DNA of 64,000 bases from Kitasatospora cheerisanensis KCTC 2395 (GTDB taxonomy: Bacteria; Actinomycetota; Actinomycetes; Streptomycetales; Streptomycetaceae). The translations under genes and the position numbers were made by a program. Shown here piece by piece: positions 9,935 through 19,447 of the stretch; positions within the stretch are counted from its first letter, which is position 1; the number at the start of each line of letters is the position of its first letter. The stretch spans positions 814,174 to 878,173 of the forward strand of contig NZ_KK853997.1 of the NCBI RefSeq assembly GCF_000696185.1, written 5' to 3'. The notes under the pieces are model-generated. The model was not told the origin of the DNA, made no database searches, and saw only the letters and a program-made list of their open reading frames with translations.

Positions 9935-9952
9935 TGCGGGAACGATTTTTCA
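9935..9952. promoter_or_regulatory. Second, half-conserved LacI-type operator
   Basis: tgcgggaacg is repeated 27 bp after the first operator, but the other half has diverged (attttcag). It could be an auxiliary low-affinity site on the same promoter region. Confidence 0.45.
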
Positions 9953-10001
9953 GCGGTCGCGGCTGCTGACGGGAGGCCGCGCGGACTGGCAGCATCTGCG
10001 C

Positions 10002-11105
10002 ATGACCGACACCCCGCGCCGCGGCGGCCCGGCCGCCGCCCTCCGGATCCGCCTGGTCGACGTGGCCCGCGAGGCCGGCCTGTCCAAGACCACCGTCTCC
10101 GCCGCGCTCAACGGCACCGGCCGGATGTCCGACGCCGTGCGCGAACGCGCCCGCGAGGCCGCCCGCCGGCTCGGCTACCGGCCCAACGCCACCGCCCGGC
10201 TGCTGCGGGCCGGCCACGCCCGGCTGATCGGCTACGTCGTCGGCGAGTTCGCGAACGAGCCGGGCTCGTACATGTCCTCGCCCTACTTCGCCCAACTCAC
10301 CAGCGCCACCGCCACCGCGGCGCTGCGGCACGGATACGCGCTGGTCCTGCTGCCCGCCCGCTGCGGGCCCGAGGAATGGGCCGACCTGCCGCTGGACGCC
10401 GCGATCGTCGCCGACCCGCTCGACGACGATCCGCTCGTCGAGGACTTCGTCGCCGCCGGCATCCCGCTGTTCACCGACCGCTCCGTGGAGGGCCGTCCCG
10501 GCACCCACTGGGTGGACGTGGACGCCGACGCGGCGGTCCGCGAAGTCCTCGACCACCTGCGGGAACAGGGCGCGCGACGGCCCGCCGTGGTGCTGCCCGG
10601 CACCGTCACCCGCTTCCACCGCGCCGTCACCGACAGCTACCGGCGGTGGTGCGGCGGGCACGGCACGCCGCCCCGCCTGGTGCACACCGGCGGGCCCGGC
10701 GACGGCGCGGTGGTCGCCGCCGTCGAGGACCTGCTTGCCGGCCCCGGCACCGGCCCCGACGCGCTGTTCGTCCTCGCCGAGGCCAGCCCGCCGCTGGTCC
10801 TGGACGCGGTCCACCGGGCGGGGCTCCGGGTTCCCGAGGACCTGCTGCTGGTCTGCGCGAGCGAGGACGCCTCCGCCGCGCACACCCACCCGCCCGTCAC
10901 CACGCTCAGCCTCCGGCCCGCGCTCATCGCGGAGAAGGGCATCGAGCTGCTGATGGCCGCGCTGGAGAGCGGCAGCCGGGAGCCGACCGGCGCCGTCGTC
11001 CCCACCCGGTTGGAGCTCCGCGCCTCCAGCCTGGCCGCGCGCGGGCCGGGCGGCCCGGCGGCCCGCGGGCGTGCGGCCGGCGGCGATCGCGCGGGCCGCG
11101 CCTGA
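10002..11105 (+). CDS. LacI family transcriptional regulator
   Basis: 367 residues. The HTH and hinge are at residues 15-70: RLVDVAREAGLSKTTVSAAL followed by RLGYRPNATARLLRAG. The periplasmic-binding-like ligand domain follows, with AGIPLFTDRS and the C-terminal PPVTTLSLRPALIAEKGIELL helix that is standard in the family. The ATG at 10002 is used because the longer frame upstream would run through the operator. It is divergent from the ABC importer operon and very probably represses it, and itself, through the palindrome at 9908-9925. The next gene downstream, a flavin oxidoreductase, may belong to the same regulon. Confidence 0.93.
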   Translation: MTDTPRRGGPAAALRIRLVDVAREAGLSKTTVSAALNGTGRMSDAVRERAREAARRLGYRPNATARLLRAGHARLIGYVVGEFANEPGSYMSSPYFAQLTSATATAALRHGYALVLLPARCGPEEWADLPLDAAIVADPLDDDPLVEDFVAAGIPLFTDRSVEGRPGTHWVDVDADAAVREVLDHLREQGARRPAVVLPGTVTRFHRAVTDSYRRWCGGHGTPPRLVHTGGPGDGAVVAAVEDLLAGPGTGPDALFVLAEASPPLVLDAVHRAGLRVPEDLLLVCASEDASAAHTHPPVTTLSLRPALIAEKGIELLMAALESGSREPTGAVVPTRLELRASSLAARGPGGPAARGRAAGGDRAGRA

Positions 11106-11225
11106 CCGGACGGCCGGCGCCTTATGTCAACGGCATTGACGTTCATGGCGGCCCGAGGGTCTGATGGCGGTCCACGGAGGCCCGACCTCCGCGCACCGCA
11201 GCCAGGCACAGAAGGAGCCACCCCC

Positions 11226-12622
11226 ATGGCCGATCCCGTCCGCGCCCTGAAGGACGCCCAGCCCGTTCCGTTCTGGCTCGACGACCCGGCCCGTCCCGAC
11301 GCCGCCTCCGCCCTGGTCGGCGACGTGCGCTGCGACCTGCTGGTGGTCGGCGGCGGCTACAGCGGACTGTGGACCGCGCTCATCGCCAAGGAGCGCGACC
11401 CCTCGCTGGACGTCGTCCTGATCGAGGCCCAGCAGGCCGGCTGGGCCGCCTCCGGCCGCAACGGCGGCTTCTGCGAGGCCAGCCTCACCCACGGCCTCGC
11501 CAACGGGTACCAGCGCTGGCCCGACGAACTCGGCACGCTGGAGCGGCTCGGCGCGGCCAACCTCCAGGCCATGGAGGACAGCATCGGGCGCCACGGCATC
11601 GACTGCGACTGGGAGCGCACCGGCTCCCTCGTCGTCGCCACCGAGCCCTACCAGGCCGACGGCCTCGCGGAGTTCGCCGAACTCGCCGCCCGGTACGGCA
11701 GCCGGCTCGACCTCCTCGACCAGGACGCCGTGCGCGCCGAGATCGACTCCCCCACGTTCCTCGGCGCCCTCTGGGACCGCGAGGGCGTCGCCATGCTCAA
11801 CCCCGCCCGCCTCGCCTGGGGCCTGCGCCGGCCTGCCTCGACCAGGGCGTGCGGATCTTCGAGCACACCCGCGCGACCGGCCTCACCGACTCCCCGCACG
11901 GCATCACCGTCCGCACCCCGTACGGCCGCGTCGGCGCCCGCCGGGTGGCGCTGGCCACCAACGCCTTCCCCTCGCTGCTGCGCCGCCACCGCCCGTACAC
12001 CGTGCCGGTGTACGACTACGCGCTGATGACCGAGCCGCTGACGGAGCAGCAGCTCGCCTCGGTGGGCTGGCGCAACCGCCAGGGGTTCGCCGACAGCGCC
12101 AACCACTTCCACTACGTCCGGCTGTCGGCCGACAACCGGATCCTGTTCGGCGGCTACGACGTGGTCCACACGTTCCGCGGCGGGGTGAGCGCCGAACGCG
12201 ACCAGCGGCCGGAGACCTTCGCCACCCTCGCCCGGCACTTCTTCCAGACCTTCCCGCAGCTGGCGGACGTCCGGTTCAGCCACGCCTGGGGCGGGGCCAT
12301 CGACACCTGCACCCGGTTCAGCGCCTTCTTCGACCTCTCCCACGACGGCCGGGTCGCCTACGCGGCCGGGTTCACCGGCCTCGGCGTCGGCGCCACCCGC
12401 TTCGGGGCCGAGGTGATGCTCGACCTGCTGGAGGGCGCCCGCACCGAACGCACCGCGCTGGAGATGGTCCGCCGCAAGCCGCTGCCGTTCCCGCCCGAGC
12501 CGGCCCGTTCGATCGGCATCGGCATCACCCAGTGGGCCCTCACCCGCGCCGACGCCAACCGCGGCCATCGCAACCTCTGGCTCCGCACCCTCGACCGCTT
12601 CGGCCTCGGCTTCGACAGCTGA
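11226..12622 (+). CDS. FAD-dependent oxidoreductase, DAO family (PuuB-like), with single-base frameshift
   Basis: The start follows GAAGGAGCC. The FAD-binding DLLVVGGGYSGLWTAL motif is at about residues 37-52, and AASGRNGGFCEAS follows, as in gamma-glutamylputrescine oxidase-like enzymes. The first frame fails after LAWGLRR, and the -1 frame continues perfectly with ACLDQGV through to the conserved C-terminal GFTGLGVG flavin loop. Restoring one G at about 11831 (CGGCC to CGGGCC) gives an intact protein of about 465 residues. DAO enzymes oxidise amines or N-substituted amino acids. Position next to LacI and the importer suggests oxidation of an imported nitrogenous compound; this is inference. 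Confidence 0.85.
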
Positions 12623-12639
12623 GCACCCGTCACCGGCCC

Positions 12640-12675
12640 CTCCGCTCCCGGACCCCGCCGGGCCTGGGAGCGGAG
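12640..12675. terminator. Bidirectional hairpin terminator
   Basis: Arms CTCCGCTCCC / GGGAGCGGAG (10 bp, perfect) around a 16-base loop, located between two convergent gene ends at 12622 and 12692. Confidence 0.65.
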
Positions 12676-12691
12676 AACTGCCGCCGCGGTG

Positions 12692-13921
12692 CTAGCAGTT
12701 GGGGATGACGGTGCCGTTGTTGTCCTTGGCCGTGTCGTTGCCCCACCTGGACAGGTAGAACGCCGACACCCACTGACCCGCCGGGCCGACGTCCGGATCC
12801 GTCTTCAACCACCAGTGGTTGAAGCTCGCCCCGCTCAACACCTCACGCCCCCAGGCCTTGCAGTACACGTAGTTGGTGCCCTGGTACAGCGTGCCGGTGG
12901 CGCTCGCGCCGGTGGCGGTCGGGGAGGCGTACACCGCCGCGTTGGTGAAGGTGTCCACCCAGTACTTGCCGCTCGGGGGCGGGGTGCTGCTGCCCGAGCA
13001 GTCGGGGACGGTGGTGCCGCTGTTGTCCTTCGCGACGTCGTTGCCCCACTTGGAGAGGTAGAACGCCGACACCCACTGACCCGCCGGGCCGACGTCCGGA
13101 TCCGTCTTCAACCACCAGTGGTTGAAGCTCGCCCCGCTCGACACCTCACGCCCCCAGGCCTTGCAGTACACGTAGTTGGTGCCCTGGTACAGCGTGCCGG
13201 TGCTGGTGGTGGAGGTCGGCGAGCCGTACACCGGCGCGTTGGCGAAGGTGTCCACCCAGTACTGTCCGCCGCCCGCCGGGGGCGGGTTCGGCGGCGGGGT
13301 GGAGTTGCCCGCCCCGTACAGCCGGATCGCGCCGTAGTAGTCGCCGTGCGAGGAGAGCGCCGCCACCTGGACGTAGCCGCCGGAGTACGGGGCCTCGACG
13401 ATCCAGCCCTGCCCCAGGTACATCGCCACGTGGTGGATGGTGGAGGCGGTGTTGCCGAAGAACACCAGGTCGCCGGGGAGCAGCGGCGCGGTGCCGTCGG
13501 CCCGGTAGTAGCGGGCGACGGCCCTGGAGGTCGGCCACTGGGTCCGGGTGGTGCCGTTGATGACGTCCTCGCCGACCGCCAGGTAGTAGGCGTAGCGGAC
13601 CATGCCGGAGCAGTCCAGGCCGCGGACGTTGCAGTCGTTGGGGGCGCCGTTGGACGAGTCGCAGAGCCCGTAGGTGGGTCCGGGCTGCGAGCCGTGGCCG
13701 CCGCCCCACGAGTACGGGGTGCCGATCAGCCCGCAGGCGGACCGGACGGCGGCGGTCGCCTGCGAGGCCGCACCGGTGGACAGCACCCCGCAGGCGGGCG
13801 CGGCCCGGGCCGCCTGGGCGCCGGCGAAGAACACGCCGACCGACACCAGCACCGACAACAGGGCGGCCCACCGCAGCGGGGCGAGCAGCCGCCGCGACAG
13901 AAGGTTTACGCGTGCAGTCAT
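12692..13921 (-). CDS. Secreted NlpC/P60 peptidoglycan endopeptidase with two C-terminal repeats
   Basis: 409 residues. A signal peptide occupies about residues 1-40. The NlpC/P60 domain has the catalytic Cys in GLDCSGMVRYAY and the His in IHHVAMYLGQGW. Two copies of a module of about 100 residues follow, each starting YWVDTF and ending near VPDC or IPNC; each contains YQGTNYVYCKAWGREV and FNHWWLKTDPDVG, and they look like SH3-type wall-binding domains. The two DNA copies are identical over long stretches. A linker rich in Pro separates the parts. The enzyme probably cuts D-glutamyl-diaminopimelate bonds in the cell wall. RBS GGAAGGAT precedes the ATG. The 5' leader does not show a recognisable c-di-AMP riboswitch. 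Confidence 0.9.
   Translation of the reverse strand: MTARVNLLSRRLLAPLRWAALLSVLVSVGVFFAGAQAARAAPACGVLSTGAASQATAAVRSACGLIGTPYSWGGGHGSQPGPTYGLCDSSNGAPNDCNVRGLDCSGMVRYAYYLAVGEDVINGTTRTQWPTSRAVARYYRADGTAPLLPGDLVFFGNTASTIHHVAMYLGQGWIVEAPYSGGYVQVAALSSHGDYYGAIRLYGAGNSTPPPNPPPAGGGQYWVDTFANAPVYGSPTSTTSTGTLYQGTNYVYCKAWGREVSSGASFNHWWLKTDPDVGPAGQWVSAFYLSKWGNDVAKDNSGTTVPDCSGSSTPPPSGKYWVDTFTNAAVYASPTATGASATGTLYQGTNYVYCKAWGREVLSGASFNHWWLKTDPDVGPAGQWVSAFYLSRWGNDTAKDNNGTVIPNC
12762..13200. repeat. Duplicated segment within the NlpC/P60 gene, offset about 303 bp
   Basis: The stretch beginning cgccgacacccactgaccc at 12761 recurs at about 13064, with near-identity over roughly 130 bp, encoding the conserved core of each C-terminal repeat. 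DNA identity this high suggests recent duplication or gene conversion. Confidence 0.75.
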
Positions 13922-14363
13922 AGCCGCGGATCCTTCCGGCGGCGCTGACGGCGGCTCAATAGCTCCATTGCACAGAGCACTTGACCGCACGCTGGTCGCC
14001 GGCCACATTGCGCGAGCCCGACTCTTCCGCCTTCCCGGCGGACGGCCTCCGCACCACGGCACTCCGACGAGGCCCGCCGGCCCGGGGCGCCATCTTACCA
14101 ACGAGCTTTCTCCGCACGAGAATTGACGGGCCGCTACCGGCCGGTACGAGACGGCTCCGGGGGCGGCCCGGGGTGCCCGCCTCCCACCGGACGGTGGACG
14201 CACCGGGCCGCCGGCGCACGCCAGTTGGCCGAACAACTCTTCATCCCGTCGCCCCGCAATGTTGCTCGAACCGACAGCCGGCACTCCTTGAGCGCGCGGC
14301 GTCCGGACTGCCATCCTGGCGCGCGCCCCGCCCACCCCTCCCACCCTCAGGAGACCGATTCCC

Positions 14364-16489
14364 ATGCGGAAGTCGTCCGCACGCCGACGCCATCGACGGC
14401 TGCACCTGCTGCTGCTCGCCGTCGTGGCGCTGCTCGCACCCGCCGTCTCGACCCCGGCCACGGCCGCGGGCAGCTCGATCGGCCTGCCCGCCACCAGCTA
14501 CGTCCAGGGCCGGACCTCGGCGCTGGCGGTCACGTACAGCACCGCCCGGGCCTCGTCCACCAACTGGGTCGGCATCTACTCCACCGACCCCGCCAAGGGC
14601 CCCGGCAGCGGGACCGCCTCGCTGGCCTGGACGTACGCCCCGAACAGCAGCGGCACGGTGACGGTGGCGGCGGGCTCGCTGCAGCCCGGCAGCTACCTGG
14701 CCTACCTGCTCGCCGACAACGGCTACACGCCGCTGGCCTCGCCGGTGCTGTTCACCGTGACCTCCGCGACCGAACTCGGCACCCAGAACAGCATGCTGTG
14801 CCTCGGCCGGGCCACCGCCCCGCAGGGCGCGCCGGTGACCGCCTCCTACGGCACCGCCCAGGTGTCCCCGACCAACTGGATCGGCGTCTACCCCGACAAC
14901 GGCACGCAGCCGGGCGGGAGTCCGGCGCTCGTCTGGGCCTACGCCCCGAACGGCACCGGCACGGTGACGCTCGCCACCGACGCGCTCGCCCCGGGCGCGT
15001 ACGTCGCCGACTACCTGGCCGCGGACGGCTACACGGCGCTCGCCCGGCCCGCCCGCTTCTCCGTCACCGCGCCCGGCGCCGACAGCCCCAACCTGATCGT
15101 CAACGGGGACGCCGAGTGCGCGGACGCCTCCGTCAGCGGATACGACGCCGTGACGCTCCCGGGCTGGCAGGCCGCCGGCGTGCCGACCGCCGTGGCGTAC
15201 GGCGCGCCGAACGGCTTCCCGTCGAGCGGCACCGCCGGCCCGGGCAACCGCGGCGGCGCGTTCTTCTCCGGCGGCCCGGTCGGCAGCTCGACGCTCACCC
15301 AGACCGCCGACGTGTCGGCGGCGGCCGCCCGGATCGACGCCGGCGGCGTGACCTACAACCTCTCGGGCTGGCTGGGCGGTTACGCCTCGGAGAACTCCAC
15401 CGCCACCCTCACCGCGACCTTCCTGAGCGGCACCGGAGCCGCCCTCGGCACCGGCCGGATCGGGCCGGTCGGCGCCACCGACCGCGGCCTGTCCACGGCC
15501 CTGCTCCAGCGCACCGCCACCGGCACCCTGCCCGCCGGCACCCGCAGCATCGGCCTCGCGCTCCAGCTGACCCGCGAGGCGAGCCGCACCGGCAAGGCGT
15601 ACAACGACGCCTACGCGGACAACCTCTCGCTGACCATCTCGGCCCCCGTCCCCGCGCCCGCCGGGCCGGCCCCGCCACCTCCCAAGTCCCCGCGCTGGAC
15701 CACGTGTTCTTCGTGATGCTGGAGAACAGGTCCTTCGACCAGGTGCTCGGCAACTCCGCGGCGCCCTACCTGACCCAGCTGGCGAACAGCAACGTCACGC
15801 TCACCCAGTCCTACGGCCTGGTGCACCCCAGTGACCCCAACTACCTTGCGGTGGCCGGTGGTTCGACCTTCGGCCGGACCGACAACCCCTACCCCGCACT
15901 GACCGGGGCGGTCACCGGACCGCACCTCGGCAACCTGGTGGAGCAGGCCGGCAAGTCCTGGCGCGGCTACGTCGAGGACATGAAGTCGCCCTGCAACCTG
16001 AGCTCCAACGGCAACTACGACGCGGACAACGTGCCGTTCGTCTACTTCAAGGACGTCACCGGCGACGCGGCCCGCTGCCAGGACAAGCTCCAGCCGATCA
16101 CCCGGCTCTGGTCCGACCTGCAATCCACCGCCACCACACCCGAGTTCGTCTGGTTCGAACCCAACAGCTGCAACACCATGCACAATTGCAGCGTCACGAC
16201 CGGCGACACCTGGATGCAGACCAACCTGCCGAAGCTGTTCGCCTCCCCGGCCTGGACGCAGCAGCGCTCGCTGCTCGTCATCACCTTCGACGAGGACGAC
16301 GACAACCACGGCCAGCGCATCCCCACCCTGGTGGCCGGCTCGCCCGGCCTCACCAGGACCGGATACCGCTCCGGCACCCAGTACAACCACTACAACATCC
16401 TGCGCACCGTCGAGGACGGCCTGCGCCTGCCCGGCCGCCTGACCCAGAACGACCAGTACGCCACCCCGCTCAACGACATCTGGAACTGA
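14364..16489 (+). CDS. Secreted phosphoesterase (AcpA/PLC-like alkaline phosphatase superfamily) with N-terminal repeats, single-base frameshift
   Basis: Signal peptide at residues 1-35. Two related beta-sandwich modules follow (about 36-130 and 140-235), both with NWVGIY or NWIGVY and a GSYLAYLLADNGYTPLA-like end, then a third beta-rich module (NLIVNGDAEC, about 245-430). The phosphoesterase domain starts at LDHVFFVMLENRSFDQVLG and includes LVITFDEDDDNHG. That domain is in the -1 frame relative to the N-terminal part; the break is in the GCCGGCCCCGCC tract near 15670, where one extra C restores about 708 residues. The enzyme should release phosphate or cleave phospholipids outside the cell. 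The terminator at 16519 follows. Confidence 0.85.
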
Positions 16490-16518
16490 CGCCCCGCGCA
16501 GCCCTGTTGACGAAGGCC

Positions 16519-16548
16519 ACGCCCGGCAGGACCGCTCCTGCCGGGCGT
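16519..16548 (+). terminator. Strong hairpin terminator
   Basis: ACGCCCGGCAGG / CCTGCCGGGCGT (12-bp perfect arms, 6-base loop), 30 bp after the phosphoesterase stop. Confidence 0.7.
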
Positions 16549-16655
16549 CGCCGAGTGTACGGACCGACTCCTGCCGGGCGCCGCCGAAGGCGCGGGCCGA
16601 GTGCCACCAGGCGTCCCCGAGGGCGCGGGCCCGTCCGGATGAGAGGCTGGGCCCC

Positions 16656-17738
16656 GTGAACGAGACGATCATGGCAGCCGCCCGCGAACGAGCCGCCGGA
16701 CACCGGCGCCGCTTCGACCTCCGCTTCGAGGCGTACTTCGCCACCCTGCCGGAACGCCTCGACACCCCGCCGCTCAGCCGCTTCACCCCGCGCTGCCTGG
16801 ACCTGCTGCGGGACCTCTCCCTGCGCGGCGGCAAACGGCTGCGGGTCGCCCTGCTGTACGAGGCCGCCCGACTGGTCACCACCGACCCGGTACCCGGCCT
16901 GGCCGAGGCCGCGCTGAGCATCGAACTGCTCCAGACGCACGGGCTCGTCCACGACGACCTCATCGACGACTCGCCCCGGCGCCGCGGCGGCCCGTCCACC
17001 TACTACGCCTACCGCCAGGACTTCCCGGACGCCGACCGCACCGCCCTCGGACTGGCCGTCCTGGCCGGAGACCTCGCCGCCTTCCTCTCGATGCGGGTCC
17101 TGCTGGACGCCGACGTCCCCGCCGAGCTGCGCCGGGCGATGCTGGAGGTGCAGCTCGACGCCGCCGCCGAGACGGTCACCGGCCAGATCGTCGACCTCGA
17201 ACGCGACTTCCTGCCCGTCCCCGACGAGGAGTTCCTGCACACCGTCTGCGAGTACAAGTCCACCCGGTACTCCGTGCTCGCCCCGCTGCGGCTGGGACTG
17301 CTGGCCGCGGGCGAGGACCTGGCCCGCCACGACGCCCGGCTGCGCCGGTACGCGACCCTGGTCGGCATCGGCGGCCAGCTCCGCGACGACTACCTCGACC
17401 TGTTCGGCGACGACGCCGCCACCGGCAAGACCACCGGCGCCGACCTCCGCGCGGGCCGCCGCAGCTACGCCATCAGCGCCCTGCTCGCCGCCGCGGACGC
17501 CAGCCAGCGGGCCGAGATCGAATCCGCACTCGGCGACCCGCACTCCCCCACCGAAACCGTCCACCGCCTCCGCGACCTGGCCCGCCACCTGGGCGTGGAC
17601 GCCAAGCTCCGCGCCGCCATGCACCGCCACGCCGACGCCGCCCGCACCGAGGCCCGCACCTGGCGCCCGCACTGGCGCGAAGACGCAGTCGCCTTCTTCG
17701 AGGGCCTGCCACTCGCGAACGTCCTACCGCCCGAGTGA
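16656..17738 (+). CDS. Polyprenyl diphosphate synthase (FPP/GGPP synthase family)
   Basis: 360 residues with a GTG start. The first Asp-rich motif is HDDLIDDSPRRRG (Asp100, 101, 104) and the second is GGQLRDDYLDLFGD; the substrate-binding GGKRLR is at about 58-63. These residues bind magnesium and the allylic diphosphate for head-to-tail condensation with IPP. The residue just before the first motif (region LLQTHGLV) suggests a medium chain such as C15-C20, but product length cannot be assigned with confidence. No terpene synthase or carotenoid genes are adjacent, so it appears to be a stand-alone accessory synthase. Its downstream 240 bp up to 17981 shows nothing recognisable. Confidence 0.93.
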   Translation: MNETIMAAARERAAGHRRRFDLRFEAYFATLPERLDTPPLSRFTPRCLDLLRDLSLRGGKRLRVALLYEAARLVTTDPVPGLAEAALSIELLQTHGLVHDDLIDDSPRRRGGPSTYYAYRQDFPDADRTALGLAVLAGDLAAFLSMRVLLDADVPAELRRAMLEVQLDAAAETVTGQIVDLERDFLPVPDEEFLHTVCEYKSTRYSVLAPLRLGLLAAGEDLARHDARLRRYATLVGIGGQLRDDYLDLFGDDAATGKTTGADLRAGRRSYAISALLAAADASQRAEIESALGDPHSPTETVHRLRDLARHLGVDAKLRAAMHRHADAARTEARTWRPHWREDAVAFFEGLPLANVLPPE

Positions 17739-17981
17739 CCTGACACCCGGACCCCTGACTACGCACCCGTGCACTCACGGCGACGCACAATCAGTTCCGA
17801 TCCGCAGGCCTCTGACGCGCGAACGTATGGCTCAACTGCGGCCGTACCACTGCGCCGACGCCGTTTCAGCCGCCCACTCGTCGACCGCTCGTTCGGCGAG
17901 TGCGCCGCGCTTGCGGAGGCCGGGCCTCGGTTGCGCGTGCGGCCGCCTCGGCCCCCGCCTTCTCGGCGCGTGCGTCCGGGC

Positions 17982-18848
17982 TCAGCGGAAGGCGTCGAGG
18001 TGTTCGCGCAGGAACGCCTCCAGGGTGCGCGGCGCACGTCCGGTCAGCCGGGTGGCGGTGTCGTCCGGGGTCTCCGGGCGGAGCACGGCGAGCCGCTGGA
18101 TCTCCACCACGTGGGTGGCCAGCCACGCGGGCATCCCGACCCGTTCCACCAGGTGCGCGTGAAAGCGGTCCGGCGGCAGGTCGAGGTAGGTGACGGGGCG
18201 GCCGAGCAACTCGCCCAGCAGGGCGCCGAGTTCCGGGTAGCTGTAGGCCCGCCCGCCGGTGAGCGGGTACGTTCCGCCCGCGAGTTCGGGGCGGGTGAGG
18301 ACGGCCGCCACGGCGTCGCCGATGTCGCGGCAGTCGATGTAGTTGCAGGCCGCACCGCCCATCGTCCCGTGCAGCAGACCGGCACGGGCGACACCGGGGG
18401 CGAGCAGCAGCAGCTTCTGCATGAACGCGTAGGGCCGCAGGACCGTCGCGGTGATGCCGGACGCCCGCAGGTACTGCTCGATGCGGTGGTGGCCGCGCGA
18501 GACGGCGACGGGCGAGTCCGCTTCGGCGGCCGGGGCGGACATCTTGACGATGTGTTCGACGCCCGCCGCCAGCGCCTGATCGACGGCGCGGAGCTCGTAC
18601 TCGACCTGGCGGGGTCCGTTGGCCATGGTGAGGAAGACCCGGCTCGCGCCGCGGAACGCCGCGCGCAGCGAGTCGGGGTCGCCGGCGTCGGCGGGCACCG
18701 CCTCCACGAGGCGGCGGGTGGGCCCGTCCAGGCCGGCGAGCAGGCGGTGCGGATCCCGGCTCAGCGCCCGTACCGGAACGCCCAGGCCGGTCAGGCTGTG
18801 CAGGGCGGCACCGCCGGTGGCGCCGGACGCTCCCATGATGACGATCAT
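17982..18848 (-). CDS. NmrA-like NAD(P)-binding oxidoreductase
   Basis: 288 residues, ATG preceded by GAGGAG. The Rossmann motif MIVIMGASGATGGAAL starts the protein (GxxGxxG pattern), followed by the atypical short-chain-dehydrogenase pattern with VFLTMANGP and the RGHHRIEQYLRASG helix. The usual Tyr-x-x-x-Lys catalytic pair is not evident, as in NmrA-type redox sensors and isomerase-like reductases. It is downstream of a small membrane protein gene and a MarR gene, all on the minus strand; operator-like TTAGGT palindromes lie upstream of the pair. Confidence 0.85.
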   Translation of the reverse strand: MIVIMGASGATGGAALHSLTGLGVPVRALSRDPHRLLAGLDGPTRRLVEAVPADAGDPDSLRAAFRGASRVFLTMANGPRQVEYELRAVDQALAAGVEHIVKMSAPAAEADSPVAVSRGHHRIEQYLRASGITATVLRPYAFMQKLLLLAPGVARAGLLHGTMGGAACNYIDCRDIGDAVAAVLTRPELAGGTYPLTGGRAYSYPELGALLGELLGRPVTYLDLPPDRFHAHLVERVGMPAWLATHVVEIQRLAVLRPETPDDTATRLTGRAPRTLEAFLREHLDAFR

Positions 18849-18892
18849 GTCGTGCTCCTCGGGTGTCTCGGGGGTGGGTGACGGGACGCGCG

Positions 18893-19336
18893 TCAGGCTT
18901 TGCGGCGGGTGCCGCGCCAGCGCCAGGTGATCATGGTTGCGGCGATCGCGGCGGAGATCGGCAGGTCGAGACGGAGCCGACCGGGCCAGGGACTGTCGGC
19001 CAGCGCCGGAACGTCCGGGAGCCAGTGCGCGCCCGCCCGCCCGAGCAGGGAGGCGAGCACGGCGGCACCGAGCCCCGACCCGACCGCCAGCAACGGACGC
19101 GGCATGCGGGCCGTCCAGGAGTCGTCCGGACGATGCCGCAACCCGGCGCCGACGAGGGCGGCAACCACGGCCGAGGTGCCCGCGATGGTGGTGAGGGCCG
19201 CGATCACCAACTGCGGCCGGCCGGTGGCCACCCCGCCCGCGGCGGCCATGACGGCCGGCATGGCGTAGGCGACCAGCACCTCGCGCCACAGGACGAACGG
19301 TGGCCGCTCGCCGGTCGAACGATGCTTCGTGGACAT
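18893..19336 (-). CDS. Small integral membrane protein
   Basis: 147 residues with four likely membrane segments (around residues 18-38, 44-66, 80-100 and 125-140) and a basic C-terminus ending WRWRGTRRKA. No family was recognised. It lies 44 bp upstream of the NmrA-like gene in the same direction and is directly preceded by two MarR-type palindromes, so it is probably the first gene of a two-gene operon repressed by the neighbouring MarR protein. RBS GGAGG is visible before the ATG. Confidence 0.75.
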   Translation of the reverse strand: MSTKHRSTGERPPFVLWREVLVAYAMPAVMAAAGGVATGRPQLVIAALTTIAGTSAVVAALVGAGLRHRPDDSWTARMPRPLLAVGSGLGAAVLASLLGRAGAHWLPDVPALADSPWPGRLRLDLPISAAIAATMITWRWRGTRRKA

Positions 19337-19352
19337 GAGTCCTCCAAGCCAA

Positions 19353-19364
19353 TTAGGTGGCTAA
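19353..19364. promoter_or_regulatory. MarR-type operator box 1 (TTAGGTGGCTAA)
   Basis: Symmetrical outer TTAG/CTAA, 17 bp before the small membrane protein start. The core TAGGTGGYTA recurs next to the MarR gene itself at 19983-19993. Confidence 0.6.
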
Positions 19365-19374
19365 CTATCACTGA

Positions 19375-19386
19375 TTAGGTACCTAA
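19375..19386. promoter_or_regulatory. MarR-type operator box 2, perfect palindrome TTAGGTACCTAA
   Basis: Perfect 12-bp palindrome, 22 bp (two helical turns) from box 1. The two boxes cover the likely promoter of the membrane-protein/NmrA operon. Confidence 0.7.
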
Positions 19387-19447
19387 CTACATGGTCATGA
19401 AAAGGCGGCGGCCGGCACCCGGGGCACCGGCCCGCCATGGCGAACCG

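Noticed and set aside
11226..12622. Programmed -1 frameshifting in the FAD oxidoreductase and other broken genes
   Set aside because: No slippery heptamer or downstream pseudoknot is obvious, and the same direction of error recurs in unrelated genes; sequencing deletions explain it better.
13922..14160. c-di-AMP (ydaO-type) riboswitch in the leader of the NlpC/P60 gene
   Set aside because: The leader is long and such riboswitches precede wall hydrolases in actinomycetes, but the conserved core elements were not found.
17739..17981. Possible small gene between the polyprenyl synthase and NmrA-like genes
   Set aside because: Several short frames exist on both strands, but none has RBS, codon bias or motif.
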